From Polyodon spathula (taxonomy: Eukaryota; Chordata; Actinopteri; Acipenseriformes; Polyodontidae): a stretch of 64,000 bases of DNA. The position numbers and the translations under genes were made by a program. The notes beneath the pieces were generated by a model that worked only from the letters and a program-made list of their open reading frames with translations, ran no database searches and was not told the origin of the DNA. The stretch is from contig NC_054543.1 in NCBI RefSeq assembly GCF_017654505.1, positions 24,590,339 to 24,654,338 of the forward strand, in the 5' to 3' direction. Positions 10,374 through 23,849 of this stretch are shown here, piece by piece. Within the stretch, counting starts at the first letter, position 1. Each line of letters begins with the position of its first letter.

Positions 10374-12569
10374 CTATGACTACTGTAGTTTTAACAGTTC
10401 AGCGATACAGAGCTTTTTCATATATCCATTTTAGTTCATGTTTATAAACCATCGGATGTGACCCTTTAGATTATGCCCCTGCGGATGCTTTTGTTTTAGT
10501 TCACAAGGTTGCATTTCCATTCTCACTTGGTAGGATATGTCCCCTGTGATTCAACTATTTCCACTGGGATCCTGTGGGACAGCGGTTCATTTATGTTAGT
10601 TAAACAATGCAAAATGCAATGTAAAAGCTAATATTCAGTACTGCAATGATCAGTTAAATTTTTTTAATAGTTGATTATTCGAAAAATAGGACCATGGTTA
10701 TTATTGAAATGTGTCAGTCGGGTGCATGTACAAAGGAGAATGTAATCTGAAATGGCAATTCAACGATTCCTGAATGTGATTCCCAAGATAGTGTGACATG
10801 TTAAAGAATGTGTACGTTTTAATAAGAACTAGATTCTTAAGATACAGGACATGTAAAAATGTAAGTGTGACAACAAATGGACACCTCCATATACTCCACC
10901 CTAAAATCTGATACTCCCAATTGTGCTAAATAATGTTAGTACAAAGTTTCATCACAAATGAAAATCTGGTTTACCAGATTAATGGAAAATTGCGATGTGT
11001 GACATTATGCATACGTGCGTACAACCGCCTTTACTATATTGCAAGGGGCTCCTTTCCCTGCTGAGGATTACAATGATGGAGTTATTCAAAATGTGTGCTG
11101 ACTTGCTTTGAAATGCAATGCTATTCTATACACTGCCAAAAAGCATTTCTGAGAATTTGAATATGTGAATTGAAAATTAAAGCAAATGCCAATTTACTCT
11201 TTGCCATGTTCAATTTCTTGAAGCTTCAAACACTAACTTATAACACAAATCAGATGTGTTTTATGCATTCCACAGAAAATTTGGTGAGAACTAAAACTGC
11301 TAGTCCTTTGCTTCTGTTGCTGAACCTGTTGCTTCAAAAGACATTAGAGGTGCAGCATGCTGGAGTCTATTCAATAAATGCAAATGGTGGTCTACCTAAG
11401 TATTGTTGCTTTAACAGTGCACATAAATTCACTGAAACAGAAATTTGTGTCAGTTTGTCATGAGAACTGCTTGTTGCTAATAGAGATTTTACATAAACCG
11501 TGGTATAAACTGCTATGGTTTTGAAACCGCAACCATTTTTCTATATCATAATTACTGAGATCACGTGGTTTAAGGTGATATGGGCGCGTTTTCTTTATTC
11601 ACTCTTTGTCAATCGGTGAGGCACTGTGTTCATTGCAACTAACTAATGCAGCATTATTTTGCTGAGCCTGTGTGAGCTGGAGTGAACACTACTTCCAGTG
11701 AGGTAGTGCCTGATAGAACTGTAGTACCAGTGTGTTGTGTTTGTTTTAAAACTTTAAAGTTATTTTTCTTGTTAAAAAATTACTTGACTTGAGTGTATTT
11801 CTTTAAATAGACATTTAAAAATTTTAAGCAATGCAAACTTAATTTAACAGTCACCGTTCCAAGCAGGTTATCAGTCAGTCACATTTTACTACTGCTACAA
11901 CTACTAATAATAATAATAATATGAATTTACGATTGTAAAGTGGCCCCAGAGATTGGATGTGCCTCCATGATACATCAACAGTCACTTGAACAGTTTGCAT
12001 TCAACTCTTATTTTGGTCGTCTGGGCATTTAACAAAAAAAAAATCCCAAACAGCAGAGGGGTTTTGAGATGACATTTCTTTCAATACAGATTACGCCATA
12101 CAGCGCTTTGCTGTCGAGATGTTGAATGAAGAAATTTGCCTAGGTTTAACACGAGCTGGAGGGGGAAGGGAGGGAGGGATGGACGGTGCTCAGTTTTTCA
12201 AAATTAAAATTATTAGTGTTAGCGTATATTTTGTTTGTTTTCAAACATATTCTACAATAGCACTTGTACACTAGGGATTCAGTACATATTTTACTGAAGC
12301 ACTACAACCGCTGTAGGTTCCCCCCTGCAGTGCTTTAGATAATATGCCCTGCTCCATACACGGCAGCGGCACCATGTAGAGTTGCTACGATATGGTTGGA
12401 TTTTAATACAACTTTTGTTTTAGCAACATGCATTGTACAAATAAAAAGATCGGATTTTGCATGTGAGTGACATTTAATGTGGAATTTATAGTAGTCACAC
12501 ATTGTCAAACAATTTCTGTTAACAAACCTTCTAATACAGCCCTTATATATATAGACACATACACACACA
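10371..12569. other. NDUFA10: Intronic, nothing recognised
   Basis: Contains a short (TAA) run near 11905-11922 and a purine-rich patch near 12155-12182. No supported gene or mobile element. Confidence 0.5.
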
Positions 12570-14187
12570 CAGTGGCTTGCAAAAGTATTCAGACCCCTCA
12601 CCAGTTCTGTCATATTACTGAATTATAAATGGTACATTGAAATTTCATTCTGTTTGATATTTTATTTTAAAACACCTGAACTCAAAATGAATTATTGTAA
12701 GGTGACATTGGTTTTATGTTGGGAAATAATTTTAAGAAAAATAAAAAACTGAAATATCTTACTTGCATAAGTATTCAACCCCCACACATTAATATTTGGT
12801 AGAGCCACCTTTTGCTGCCATAACAGCTTTAAGTCTTTTGGGGTAAGTATGTACCAGTTTTGCGCACAGTGTTGGAGTGATTTTGGCCCATTCTTCTTGG
12901 CAGATTTGCTCCAGGTTGTTCAGGTTGGTTGGTCGACGCTTGTGGACCGCAATTTTCAAATAGTGCCATAGATTCTCAATGGGATTGAGATCAGGACTTT
13001 GACTGGGCCACTGTAGGACATTCACCTTTTTGTTCTTGAGCCACTCCAATGTTGCTTTGGCCTTGTGCTTGGGATCATTGTCCTGCTGAATGGTGAATTT
13101 CCTCCCAAGCTTCAGTTTTTTAGCGGATTGAAGCAGATTCTCTTGCAGTATTTTCCTGTATTTTGCTCCATCCATTCTTCCTTCAGTTGTAATAAGATGC
13201 CCAGTCCCTGCTGATGAGAAGCATCCCCACAGCATGATGCTGCCACCACCATACTTCACTGTAGGGATGGTGTGTCTTGAGGCATGGGCAGTGTTAGGTT
13301 TGCGCCACACATGCACTTTGAGTTTTGGCCAAAAAGCTCTATCTTGGTCTCATCTGACCACAAAACCTTTTCCCACATTGTAGCTGGGTCACTCTCATGC
13401 TTTCTGGCAAACTCCAGATGTGCTTTCAGATGGTACTTTTTGAGTAACGGCTTCTTTCTTGCCACCCTCCCATACAGGCCAGTGTTATGCAGAGCTCTTG
13501 ATATGGTTCACTAGTGCAACATTACTCCACTCCCAGCCACTGAACTCTGTAGCTCCTTCAAAGTGATTGGTGGCCTCTCTGTGGCTTCTCTCACAAGTCT
13601 CCTTGTTTGAGCTCTGAGTTTTGAGGGACGGCCTTTTCTTGGCAGTGCCTGGGTGGTGTGATGCAGCTTCCACTTCCTGATTATTGATCCAACTGTGCTC
13701 ACTGGGATATCCAAACACTTGGATATTATTTTGTACCCTTTTCCTAATCTATGCATTTGTATTACTTTATCTCTAACTTCTGTAGAATGCTCTTTGGTCT
13801 TCATTTTCCTTCAGATTCACAGCCTTACCAAAGATCCTTCAACAGTGGGGTCTTTATCCAGAAAATGTGACAGCAACTTTAATGGTTCACAGGTGGAGGC
13901 CAATGTTAAGGTAATTGTGCCCTCATTAGAGCAATTTCTTTCATTGGTGCAAACTGAGACTTTCCACAGCACAGGGGTTGAATACTTATGCAAGCAAGAT
14001 ATTTCAGTTTTTTATTTTTCTTAAAAATATTTACCAACATAAAACCAATGTCACCTTACAATAATTGATTCTGAGTTTCAGTCTTTAAAAATAAAATATC
14101 AAACAGAACAAAATTTCAGTGTACCCTTTGTAATTCGGTAATATGAGAGAATTGGTCAGGGGTCTGAATACTTTTGCAAGCCACTGC
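12570..14187 (-). mobile_element. Tc1-like transposon (Tc1-D), complete, ~200-bp TIRs
   Basis: The left end cagtggcttgcaaaagtatt (about 12570) is matched by the inverse at about 14166-14187 (cttttgcaagccactg). The arms extend inward to the paired gcataagtattcaac / gttgaatacttatgc at about 12768 and 13985. At roughly 1.6 kb with both ends present, this is the best-preserved Tc1 in the window. Confidence 0.94.
12789..13804 (-). pseudogene. Tc1-D transposase, near full length with two frameshifts
   Basis: Three overlapping minus-strand frames together cover an entire Tc1 transposase. 13511-13804 is the helix-turn-helix half (MKTKEHSTEVRDKVIQMHRL, then GRPSKLRAQTRRL, the GRPR-like linker). 13256-13465 carries [11 protein letters not shown] (first Asp). 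12789-13316 carries [40 protein letters not shown] (second Asp) and [18 protein letters not shown] (Glu), ending in KGGSTKY and a normal stop. All three catalytic residues are present, so only the two frameshifts (near 13500 and near 13300) and any unseen missense changes inactivate it. Its own element encloses it symmetrically. Confidence 0.94.
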
Positions 14188-14822
14188 AGATCTTTATTAT
14201 TAAACCTTAACCTTAACTGAACATTTTTTAGCCACATGGAAAACCTTTAGTCACTTAACAATACTATAAACAAGTTATAAACATACTGTTTCAGCAAGGG
14301 AAAAAGATGTGTATTATATCTGAGAACATCCAGATATTTGCCAAATAACGTCAGACCTTGCCATTTACAATAGACATAAATATTATATTTAATTTGCAGT
14401 AGAACTCTCATTCCCATTTAATAAATGCCAAACTTAGTCCCACATGTAAAAACGTTACAGATTTCCTAAATTCTGAATAAGTTTGCATTGATATTAATGT
14501 ACTGCATAATCCTTTACATTATTTTGATTGTGATTTGTTTTTCTTTTCACTACAGAATGGTAAAGCAAAATTAGTGCTATTAGTGTATGTCAATATTAAT
14601 GCCTCCCTGACCAACCGCAGCTCTGGTGACACAAGATTGTACTAATGTAATTAATAATATTAGTAGGATTGTACAGACTACTGACAGTAAAATATTGCAC
14701 AGATTCTGACATTAAAACTCAATAAATCATAGTGAGACGAATCTTCTTTTTAAAATAATAAATGTGTTTATTTTATTAAATTATTCCTTCCTCGAATCCA
14801 CTTTGTTACTATTTCCAAAATA
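14188..14822. other. NDUFA10: Intronic, nothing recognised
   Basis: AT-rich. Only incidental short frames. Confidence 0.5.
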
Positions 14823-15058
14823 TACAGTGGCTCTCAAAAGTATTCACCCCCCCCCCCCTTGGACTTACATTTTCATTCCATGTTGGATTGGATTAGGAGT
14901 TTTTGCCACTGTCCATAATGGCAAAGTGAAGAATAAAATCTACAAATTGTTCTAAATTAATTACAAATATAAAACAGAAAATAATTGATTGCATAAGTAT
15001 TTACCCCCTTTGCCATGACATACCTAAATAAGCTCTGGTGCAACCAATTGTCTTTACA
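14823..15058 (+). mobile_element. Tc1-A left-end fragment
   Basis: Starts tacagtggctctcaaaagta and includes aggagtttttgccactgtcc, attgattgcataagtattta and acatacctaaataagctctg, matching the left arm of the element at window start. It carries a run of about 12 C at 14849-14860. It stops abruptly at a G-rich stretch (15059-15083), so only the first ~235 bp survive. Confidence 0.88.
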
Positions 15059-16624
15059 AGGGGGTGGGGGGGGGTGGGGGGGACTTAGCTGTGATCTGGA
15101 AGCTGCTTGTTTCTGGCTTTTTCTGGCTTGCCTTCTGTGAAAATGTTCTTTTGTGACCAGAGTGTATGTTTGAAACCATGACTGCTTCACCTTCCTGTGA
15201 CTAATACCACGGTCATATTTTAGTTGTGTGTACATGGGTGACTGGTATTCCTTGGGCTGCGTCGTTTGGAACGTGATTCTGGTAATTGGTCTGTATAATT
15301 AGTTTTATAACATTTTTTTTTTCCCGTTTGGATGCCATGTGGGTTTTTTGTTTTTGTTTGTTTGTTTTTTACAAGCAGCCCAGTCTGCTGATTGTTTCTA
15401 TTAGAGCCTCTGTCCTCCCGTTTGTGGCATGCATATGTTAAGTGATCAAGCTAAAGAGCCTTCATTTGGCAAAATTAAATCAAACTAAACTAGTCTATAT
15501 TGACTCATGTACCAATGCACGCTGAATGTGCTGGCGGTCTTACATAAGTACATATTTCAACCACCTTCACCATTGTGGTGAACTTCGGAAAATAGTTGAG
15601 CCACAATGGAAAACGTTTCGCTTGTGGCGACATGGCGAGCGGCTAAACGTAGCATAACAAGCTGGGTTAAATAAATAAATCATTCAGACAAAGAACAGGA
15701 TGTGTATTCCAAACAGTTTTGAGATTAAATCTTCTTTTTTTTTTTTTTTATTTTAAGTTCGGAAAAAAAATACAGTTCCACAGTTGTACAAAATCCCTTT
15801 GTCTGACTTCAGTTTCCCATAGATAGATTTTCATATAGTACGTAGGTTTTAAAATATAAAGTATGGGGCATAGTACATGTCCTGTTTTACTTGCGATAAG
15901 TGGGGAAAAAAACGTTTGTTGTATATTCCTTTAATTATGGAACAACAGTGACAAACAGGTTTTCCACTTATTCTAGCAAGCCCAAGTGTAAGTTACGTCT
16001 TTTAATGGTGCAACAACCATATATATCGGAACAACGACAACAAAAACAAAACTCCACAATCACATGATCACAGTAAAGTTGATTAGAATATTTAAAATGT
16101 GAGATGATTCACGTTATTAGTATAGCTTTTTTTAGTAATCAATAAGTAACTTAGATTTTAATTAATAATACAATACAACTCACATGCAGAAACTATTACT
16201 ATGCAGTAGGCTACGATTGAAAAAAAGTCATGAATTAAATAAGAGTTTAGAAAACCTAATATTTATGCTATTTTTGGAAGAAGAATAAAAATAGCACTAA
16301 TTATAGCCACATAATCGGAGGCCATTTTACTGTTTTGAAAGGTAAAAACAGGTTTCTCAGTCAAACAGAAACTATAACACTATGGCAAAAATCTAGTTTC
16401 CCCTCAGTGGAATGGCATACATGCGTTCCTAGGGAGTATGTCAGCCTATGATGCAGACTCTGCATCAACCTACTTACAACCATAGATACAGAATATTATC
16501 CTGACAACTGCTTCCACAAAGCGTAAACATGTACATGACTTGTCCTGCCTCGTCTGCAGGAGGTTGCGAGGATCTCAGTTTCTTGCCCAGCCCGCTGCTC
16601 CTCCCACCACCACGCTGTGAGAAC
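15059..16624. other. NDUFA10: Intronic, G-rich junction then nothing recognised
   Basis: The G-rich tract at 15059-15083 abuts the broken Tc1 end. Beyond it there are only homopolymer runs and short frames. Confidence 0.45.
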
Positions 16625-16644
16625 ACTGTGTGTGTGTGTGTGTC

Positions 16645-16712
<68 letters not shown>
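16625..16712. repeat. Compound (TG)n(TA)n microsatellite
   Basis: A TG run from about 16627 to 16643, then TA repeats from about 16651 to 16711. Confidence 0.95.
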
Positions 16713-16713
<1 letters not shown>

Positions 16714-17074
16714 TATATATATAAATACGGTATAAAGACCAGTTATATATAATATAGTGTATTTTATTCGACACACTTTTTCTGCCAGTTCTGTGTTTGT
16801 GTTTTTCATATCACACTATTTTGCACAGCTGTGTGTATTTCCATGCACTGGGAAGCATAAAAAGATAGCTTGTTTAGAACCGTGGCCTCATGTCTTCCTT
16901 TTATGTCAGCTGGCTTGGTTAAGACTTTAAGATTGTTCTTAATAATCTTTCTTTTATAAAAGTACACTTGGATTGGTCTTAGTGTTTCAAAGTGTTTCAG
17001 CATGCCCCAGTAGTTGCTGCCGACATTCTCTGTCTCTGTGCTGTGAAGACTTGCCAATACATTGAGACTGTACC

Positions 17075-17545
17075 GCAGGTTGTTTGAAGCGAGGTGGCTG
17101 AGCTAGACCGTACCTGTAGTACTGATTTTTAACTTGGCTACAACCAAGAGGAATACTTTTTGTCTGCGCTGACTTTCTAATTTGTTTTCTTCAAGCTGTT
17201 ACTTATTTTACAGCCTCTGTAGTAGCCTTTCGTTTAATATTTGATTCTGAAACTAAATAGCGATCAATCAGTATTTTCTCCAAAGTCACATTACAAGATG
17301 TGCAAAACAATTTACCTGCATCTGCATGTAAAGTTTCTTTTGGAAATTTCTTGACACGATCAACAGTCGAAATATACTTTTTTTTTTTTTTTTTTTTTTG
17401 CCTTTGTCGTCCGTTTTTTGGTATTTTACCTCCAATGCTGAAAACTAGATTTAAGATTTAAGTTAGGTTGCTTTTTTATTCTCCGTACTTGCCCAGTTGC
17501 ATTGGCCCCTAAAGGAGGTGAATTTTGCGGTGGCCCCTCAACTTC
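17075..17545 (+). repeat. Dispersed repeat X, copy 1
   Basis: Shares successive blocks, in the same order and strand, with 63099-63790: acctgtagtactgattt, cagcctctgtagtagccttt, cctccaatgctgaaaactag and the final ttggcccctaaa. A long T-run sits at the same relative place in both. No protein-coding capacity is seen and I do not recognise the family. Confidence 0.8.
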
Positions 17546-20147
17546 AAGAACTCTACCCCAGAGTGATGCCTAATCCAATTGATCGGTCCTGCCAGTGAAT
17601 ATCTAGGGAAGTGTTTATTAAATTGTGATGGAACTTTGTTAGAACATCTTTTTAACACAAATTCAGAATTTGGGGGTCTGCATACAGTGGATATAGTGTT
17701 ATCTACTTTTTCATATTACTGATGTTACTGATCTGTAATGTTGTATGTATAACCGTGTCGGTTGATTAGTTTGATTTAAATTTATTTATTTTTTTTTTAA
17801 TTATGGATTTTTTTTGTAGTAGTAGTAGTACTGTAGTTGGATGTAGCTCTACAGTACCTCCAAACTATAAATTTAAGGATGTTGGAAATGGTGGTTTGTG
17901 AATAGTTATATACCAAGCTAAATTACTCAATCTTAAATTAATACATAAATAAAGCAAATTATTTATCATTGTGGCATCCTCTAAATGTGAACTACAACAT
18001 GTGAACTACAAGAATTTAGTGATGGGAGTGCACCAGAGAAAAATACCCTTAACTCATCCCAGTCAGTCTTTTCTTTTACTTTTCTTTCTTTGATTTCGTC
18101 TTTGTGTCAGTCCAAACACACACAGTTGTTACTTAGGACTGCTTTGCTTTTTATAGTGTGTTCAATTGTTAAAGTTCCTGATTGCACCACTAAATAAACC
18201 TGGTTTCAGTGGGTCTTGACACAGAGCTCAATTGTTTATTTGGGACCCCATCAGAATTGCTTCAGCGAATGTGTTAATAATGGGGCAGGCGCTCGAACGG
18301 GGTAAGACATGTCTTCAGGATACCATTTCAGTGCAGTATTTTGTTTTTTATATCTTTTCTCCATTTATGCACCACAGAATCGGGTACACATTTGTGCTGT
18401 GATCAGAATACAGCCCTAAGAGTTTTAGTTTGATAGACAATAATAGTTTAAGATGTTTGTGTTAATAAAAGGTTCTTAACTTACTTTTCATGTCTTTTCC
18501 TTTAGAAACTATATAAAATAGGTAGTAAATGAAAAAAAAAAAAAAAAAAAAAAAAATCAGCCAACCCTGGTTACTGGCCATACTTGTTTAAAAAAGCAAC
18601 ACATTATTAGTGGTTATAATTTTAGGGTTTTACCCGATTATACCCCAATTTCTGCACCCTAATTGGAACTTGATTTTCATCCAAAGAACTTCAATCCACA
18701 TGCTATGACCGGTAAAGGATCAATATCCCTTTTGATAAAAAAAATGAAATAGTAAACATTGTAATTTAATTATCTGAATAATCAAAGCAAGTATGAATAG
18801 ATTTGACTATTTTGATAGTCAACCAACTGTTCCCAAAACAATACAGACAGTTGCATTTAGAACCTTAATTATACAAGTTGTTACACATCACATTATAAAG
18901 TTGCAAACAGCTGCAAGATAATTCACATAATGAGTGGCAGGATCATGTGGTGTACATTTTTTTATGGTTTCTTTGCACTTGACAGATTCAGCACGCCTTA
19001 CTATAATGCATAGTTTCTTGTGGTATGGGGAGGGAGGTGGAGAAGAGGTGTTTATACTTGGCAGACTTCACCTGGAACTTGGTGGGCAGTCAAGTGAAGT
19101 TTACAGCAGAGTTATGGTAGCAGTAGCTCATACAGCTAGCATATACTGTATGGGAACAGTTGTGTTTTGTTTGGGCAGTGATGTATTTTTTTCCCCAATG
19201 TATCTGCAATTACTTTTTTGTCCCCTTTATGACATTTATTTTTAACATGTATGCAGTTGATTCTTGGAAAGCTGCTCTCCATTGAAGAAACTCAATGTAG
19301 TGATATTGTGCAGAACAAATATCCCTTCCAGTCTGTTCTGCATTGGTTGTTAAGGATATGGAAATGCAATGACTCCTGAGTGCAGGACCTTGATGAGAGC
19401 TGTTTGTACTAGTGAGGGAGGCATTTTTAGCATTATAGCTAAGGATATGATTTTGTCACGGAGGTCACATAAAATCATGATTTTGAACTAAAGCCATTGA
19501 AATCTTGGAAATGGATGTAAAAACACATTTGGCTATGTACTGCCTTTATTTACTTTTAAAATGCAGTATGTCACACACTGAAAATACAAATATGTGAGTA
19601 TCTGTGAATTGTTTGGTTCTGTCTGCACACAGCATTTATATGTAGGTTAGCAAATGAGATTTGTGTATTTTAGCTGAGCGAGCATATAAATGAACAGATC
19701 GTATTTTACTGTAAATTCTCGGTTGCGATTGTCACGTACATACAGCGCTTGTTGTTTATTTTTTTTAAACTAAAATGTGGGCTTACATCTTCAAAAAAAT
19801 AATCATGACATTTCTTGAAACTTCATACAATGTAGCTGTAGTCTGTTGAAAATAAATACTTACATTTTCTAAAACTAAGCATTGCTAAACTAAACAAAAT
19901 ACTTTAGATTGCCATTGAACATATGTTTTTATTTCGTGCAAACTGCAGATAAAACGAGAGGTTTATCTGTTTCTGGTCTGTTTTTCTGATCTTTGTGATT
20001 CCCTTGTTTCTTGGACACGGTGCTGCCTGTGTAATTTGACCTTTCAACTCTTTTTGTTTTTATGTTTAAAGGGGCAGTGCTCTTTAGACTACTCAGAAAC
20101 AACCAATTTAGAGAATGTTGGTTAAGACGTCTTAGACCATATTGAAT

Positions 20148-20149
<2 letters not shown>
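17546..20149. other. NDUFA10: Intronic, no gene
   Basis: Contains a (GTA)n patch near 17818-17830 and an A-run at 18532-18556. The segment 18000-18300 includes aataaacctggtttcag and could be part of an unrecognised LTR, but I cannot support that. Confidence 0.4.

Positions 20150-20236
<87 letters not shown>
20150..20236. repeat. Compound (TA)n(CA)n microsatellite
   Basis: About 33 TA units followed by about 10 CA units. The frames rich in Ile-Tyr here are artefacts of the repeat. Confidence 0.96.
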
Positions 20237-22821
20237 TACATACATTTACGCCGGACGCACACAGAGAAATAGGAGCACGGTTTATTTCAGACAGTCTGTT
20301 TCGCTCCACGGTGTGAAAACCTGCATTGTACAGTATTCTTTTAAAAAAAAAAAAAAGTTTGTGTGAAAGGACCTTTACTAAGTTTTGTACTCTAACATTT
20401 CAACTTGCCAGTAAAAGCAGTAGTCTTCATATTATTGGTTTATGTGTATTGTTTAAAAGCTCTTGTGTATGTTGATGTTGCTAAACCTACATTATTTGGT
20501 GGCCTTTCCGTGACATTTCTGGGAATTCTTGTTTTTTTTTTTTCCGCAACTTGCTGGTGAAATGTACTAAAAATCACAGTGACAAAATCGTATCCTTAAT
20601 TAGCCTATAGCATTTATGTAGCAAGTGTTTTTTGAGCCTGGCAACTGTAGTCTCTGACTAAGCCGTAAGTAAAACGCAGTGTGTTTTTGAGTTCTAAAAA
20701 AATGGGCAAATGTAGAAATATAGCCATTGCTGACAATTTGTAATATTCGAGCAAGCACAGAATAATTAATTACATTTTTTTTTTTGAGGAGCACATTTGT
20801 ATTTTCAAGATATACCAGGATACATTCCCAAACAGCAAACAGAAGAATTTTTTAGACCAAGTTACTGATCTAGTGTCTTGTGTTAAATGGAGGCTATCTG
20901 TCTGCCTGACTGCCTGTTCAGGTCAAACTGACATTTCTATATTTAACCTATAGAACCTCTGTATGTCCAGTAATGATAACCTTCAAAGGATATTATTTTG
21001 CAGTTATTAGACGTTTCGAGATCAGTCTACCTGTTGCATTCCATGTATCTAGAACAGTACTTGACTTGTGCATGTAGGTTGTGGTGTTCAACTTTTTGAT
21101 GTTACCGATAGCTGAATGTTGCATTTGGCATAGAGTGAATGGCACTGACATAGTTGACAATTGTATATGTTTTACATACTGTATTTGTAGATAACATCTT
21201 ATATAGCAGTGAGAAAACTTGGTCATGTCATTGAGAGTATCAGAACTGGGGGATATAGTGCAGTATATTTCGGTGCATATGTCCCAGTTCACATTTTCAC
21301 ATGGGCGTACTGTGTGTGTAGTTCACTGAGATTGTATGTAATATGCATGTACTTACTAACATATTAAAGTAATATTCTGCAGAATGAAAGAACAACAAAA
21401 CATTTGCATGTGATGAGTTAATAAAGCCATTGCATAAGTGAAGACAGTATGTGTCCGTTTGTGTGGAAAGTGGAACGGTTGACAGTACCTGGGAGTTAAT
21501 TCCCTGACAGTTGATGCCCCTTCAAGGTCAGGGATTGTGTGTTATGTTCAGTGTCATTTAAGAACACTTTAAATACTTTCATCTGCAGTCAATTAGATTG
21601 GCTCCCAATGTTGACATGATGTGTGGGCCTTGCAGACACAAAACAATATACAAGCACAGAAAATTTATGATTGCCATGAAGTTCAAAATGCATAATTCTT
21701 AAATGTGAATGAGGAGCCAGATATGTTAATGAAGATCCATTGTTTGTTGTGTGTTTTACTGCCGAGTAAGATGCATCATGATGGTGAACTACTGTACTTT
21801 ATAATTGTTTTCTAGTAAAGATCTGGTGGATTCGGGGACAGGAGGATGGTATGTGATGAGTTGTAACAGGTGTCTGGAAGAACTGTTTAACAAGAAGAAT
21901 GTGAATGGTATACAGTAGTTGTTTTTTTCTTTTAAAGCATAAACTCGACTTAAATAAATTTGCCAGTTAATTTGCTTAAAGCACTAACTTGGAGGCATGG
22001 GTTTTAATAGGAGTTCCTAAAATAAATACCAAATATTGGATAGACGTAGAGACCCACTATCCCCTTGAGGGTGTTCCATCAAGTCCAGGGCAAGCTTGAG
22101 GCATGAAGAGTGAACTGCTCCCTCACCCCCTATGAGAAAGGGTGCTCCCTGCAGTCCAGGGCATCCTTGGTGCATGCTTTCTGTGTTTGGAGATGCTTGC
22201 ATTCCCTTCTCCTGTGTTATCCAACTCTGGATAAATTCTTTGTCTCGGCACATGATACTGCCAATCCTTTTGTGAGCATCCATTACAAAATTAAAAACAA
22301 GTGCAGCTGATCAAAGTGAATGTATGTGAGGCCGAAGTCTTGTGTGTTCCTCAGGCCCATTGACTTGGCAAAGCTTAAAAGCTCAGCACAATGGCAAAGG
22401 CATTACTGCTGGCTCTGTATATTAACAGCTGTTAACAGAAGTGTTTGTGCCATGCATTTGACATCATGCAAATTCGGTAGTTTAAAAATAATTTTTTTGA
22501 ACTTCGCTAATCATGCAAACTGATATTTTGATTTTAATTTGAAAGAAATTTTAAGATACAGTTTTGTGCAGATTTATTAAAACACCCAATTTGCTTCTGT
22601 AGTTTTGATTTGTTGTGCATATGAAATAAAACTGTGTAACTAATGTAACTGAATGCCTTGTAAAATTGCCAAAATAGGCAAATAGTGGTTGTCAATTGAA
22701 TTGATGACTTTAATAGTCCACACATGCAATTCATTAAAAATAGTAAGAAAGAAGGAACACATAGTTACTAGGGATGTAAATATTGTTTAATTAGGTATTC
22801 GATTATACTCGTGTTACTTTG
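20237..22821. other. NDUFA10: Intronic, no gene recognised
   Basis: Several short frames (20993-21292, 22017-22283) lack recognisable motifs. Nothing else structured is visible. Confidence 0.45.
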
Positions 22822-22898
22822 ATAGTTTAAGAACATAAGAACATAAGAAAGTTTACAAACGAGAGGCGGCCATTCGGCCCATCTTGCTCGTTTGGTTG

Positions 22899-23849
22899 TT
22901 AGTAGCTTATTGATCCCAAAATCTCATCAAGCAGCTTCTTAAAGGATCCCAGGGTGTCAGCTTCAACAACATTACTGGGGAGTTGATTCCAGACCCTCAC
23001 AATTCTCTGTGTAAAAAAGTGTCTCCTATTTTCTGTTCTGAATGCCCCTTTTTCTAAACTCCATTTGTGACCCCTGGTCCTTGTTTCTTTTTTCAGGCTG
23101 AAAAAGTCCCTTGGGTCGACACTGTCAATACCTTTTAGAATTTTGAATGCTTGAATTAGGTCGCCACGTAGTCTTCTTTGTTCAAGACTGAACAGATTCA
23201 ATTCTTTTAGCCTGTCTGCATATGACATGCCTTTTAAGCCCGGAATAATTCTGGTCGCTCTTCTTTGCACTCTTTCTAGAGCAGCAATATCTTTTTTATA
23301 GCGAGGTGACCAGAACTGAACACAATATTCAAGATGAGGTCTTACTAGTGCATTGTACAGTTTTAACATTACTTCCCTTGATTTAAATTCAGCACTTTTC
23401 ACAATGTATCCGAGCATCTTGTTAGCCTTTTTTATAGCTTCCCCACATTGTCTAGATGAAGACATTTCTGAGTCAACAAAAACTCCTAGGTCTTTTTCAT
23501 AGATTCCTTCTCCAATTTCAATATCTCCCATATGATATTTATAATGTACATTTTTATTTCCTGCGTGCAGTACCTTACACTTTTCTCTATTAAATGTCAT
23601 TTGCCATGTGTCTGCCCAGTTCTGAATCTTGTCTAGATCATTTTGAATGACCTTTGCTGCTGCAACAGTGTTTGCCACTCCTCCTACTTTTGTGTCGTCT
23701 GCAAATTTAACAAGTTTGCTTACTATACCAGAATCTAAATCATTAATGTAGATTAGGAATAGCAGAGGACCTAATACTGATCCCTGTGGTACACCGCTGG
23801 TTACCACACTCCATTCTGAGGTTTTTCCTCTAATCAGTATGTTAACCAC
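22899..23849 (-). pseudogene. CR1 ORF2, reverse transcriptase C-terminal part (frame 2)
   Basis: RNA-dependent DNA polymerase of a non-LTR retrotransposon, which primes on nicked chromosomal DNA. This 316-residue frame carries SGVPQGSVLGPLLFLIYIND, the catalytic LVKFADDTKVGG (FADD box), NREKCKVLHAG (the thumb-side motif) and the conserved C-terminal tail ending VVEADTLGSFKKLLDEI before the stop. It is separated from the upstream part of ORF2 by a single frameshift at about 23840-23850, where the two frames overlap by 16 bases. Everything downstream of that point looks intact, suggesting recent insertion or little decay. Confidence 0.93.

Noticed and set aside
16496..16774. Ile-Tyr-rich frames
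   Set aside because: They are direct translations of a (TA)n microsatellite; the same applies at 20142-20366, 26292-26588, 29088-29360, 41744-42042 and 60480-60739.
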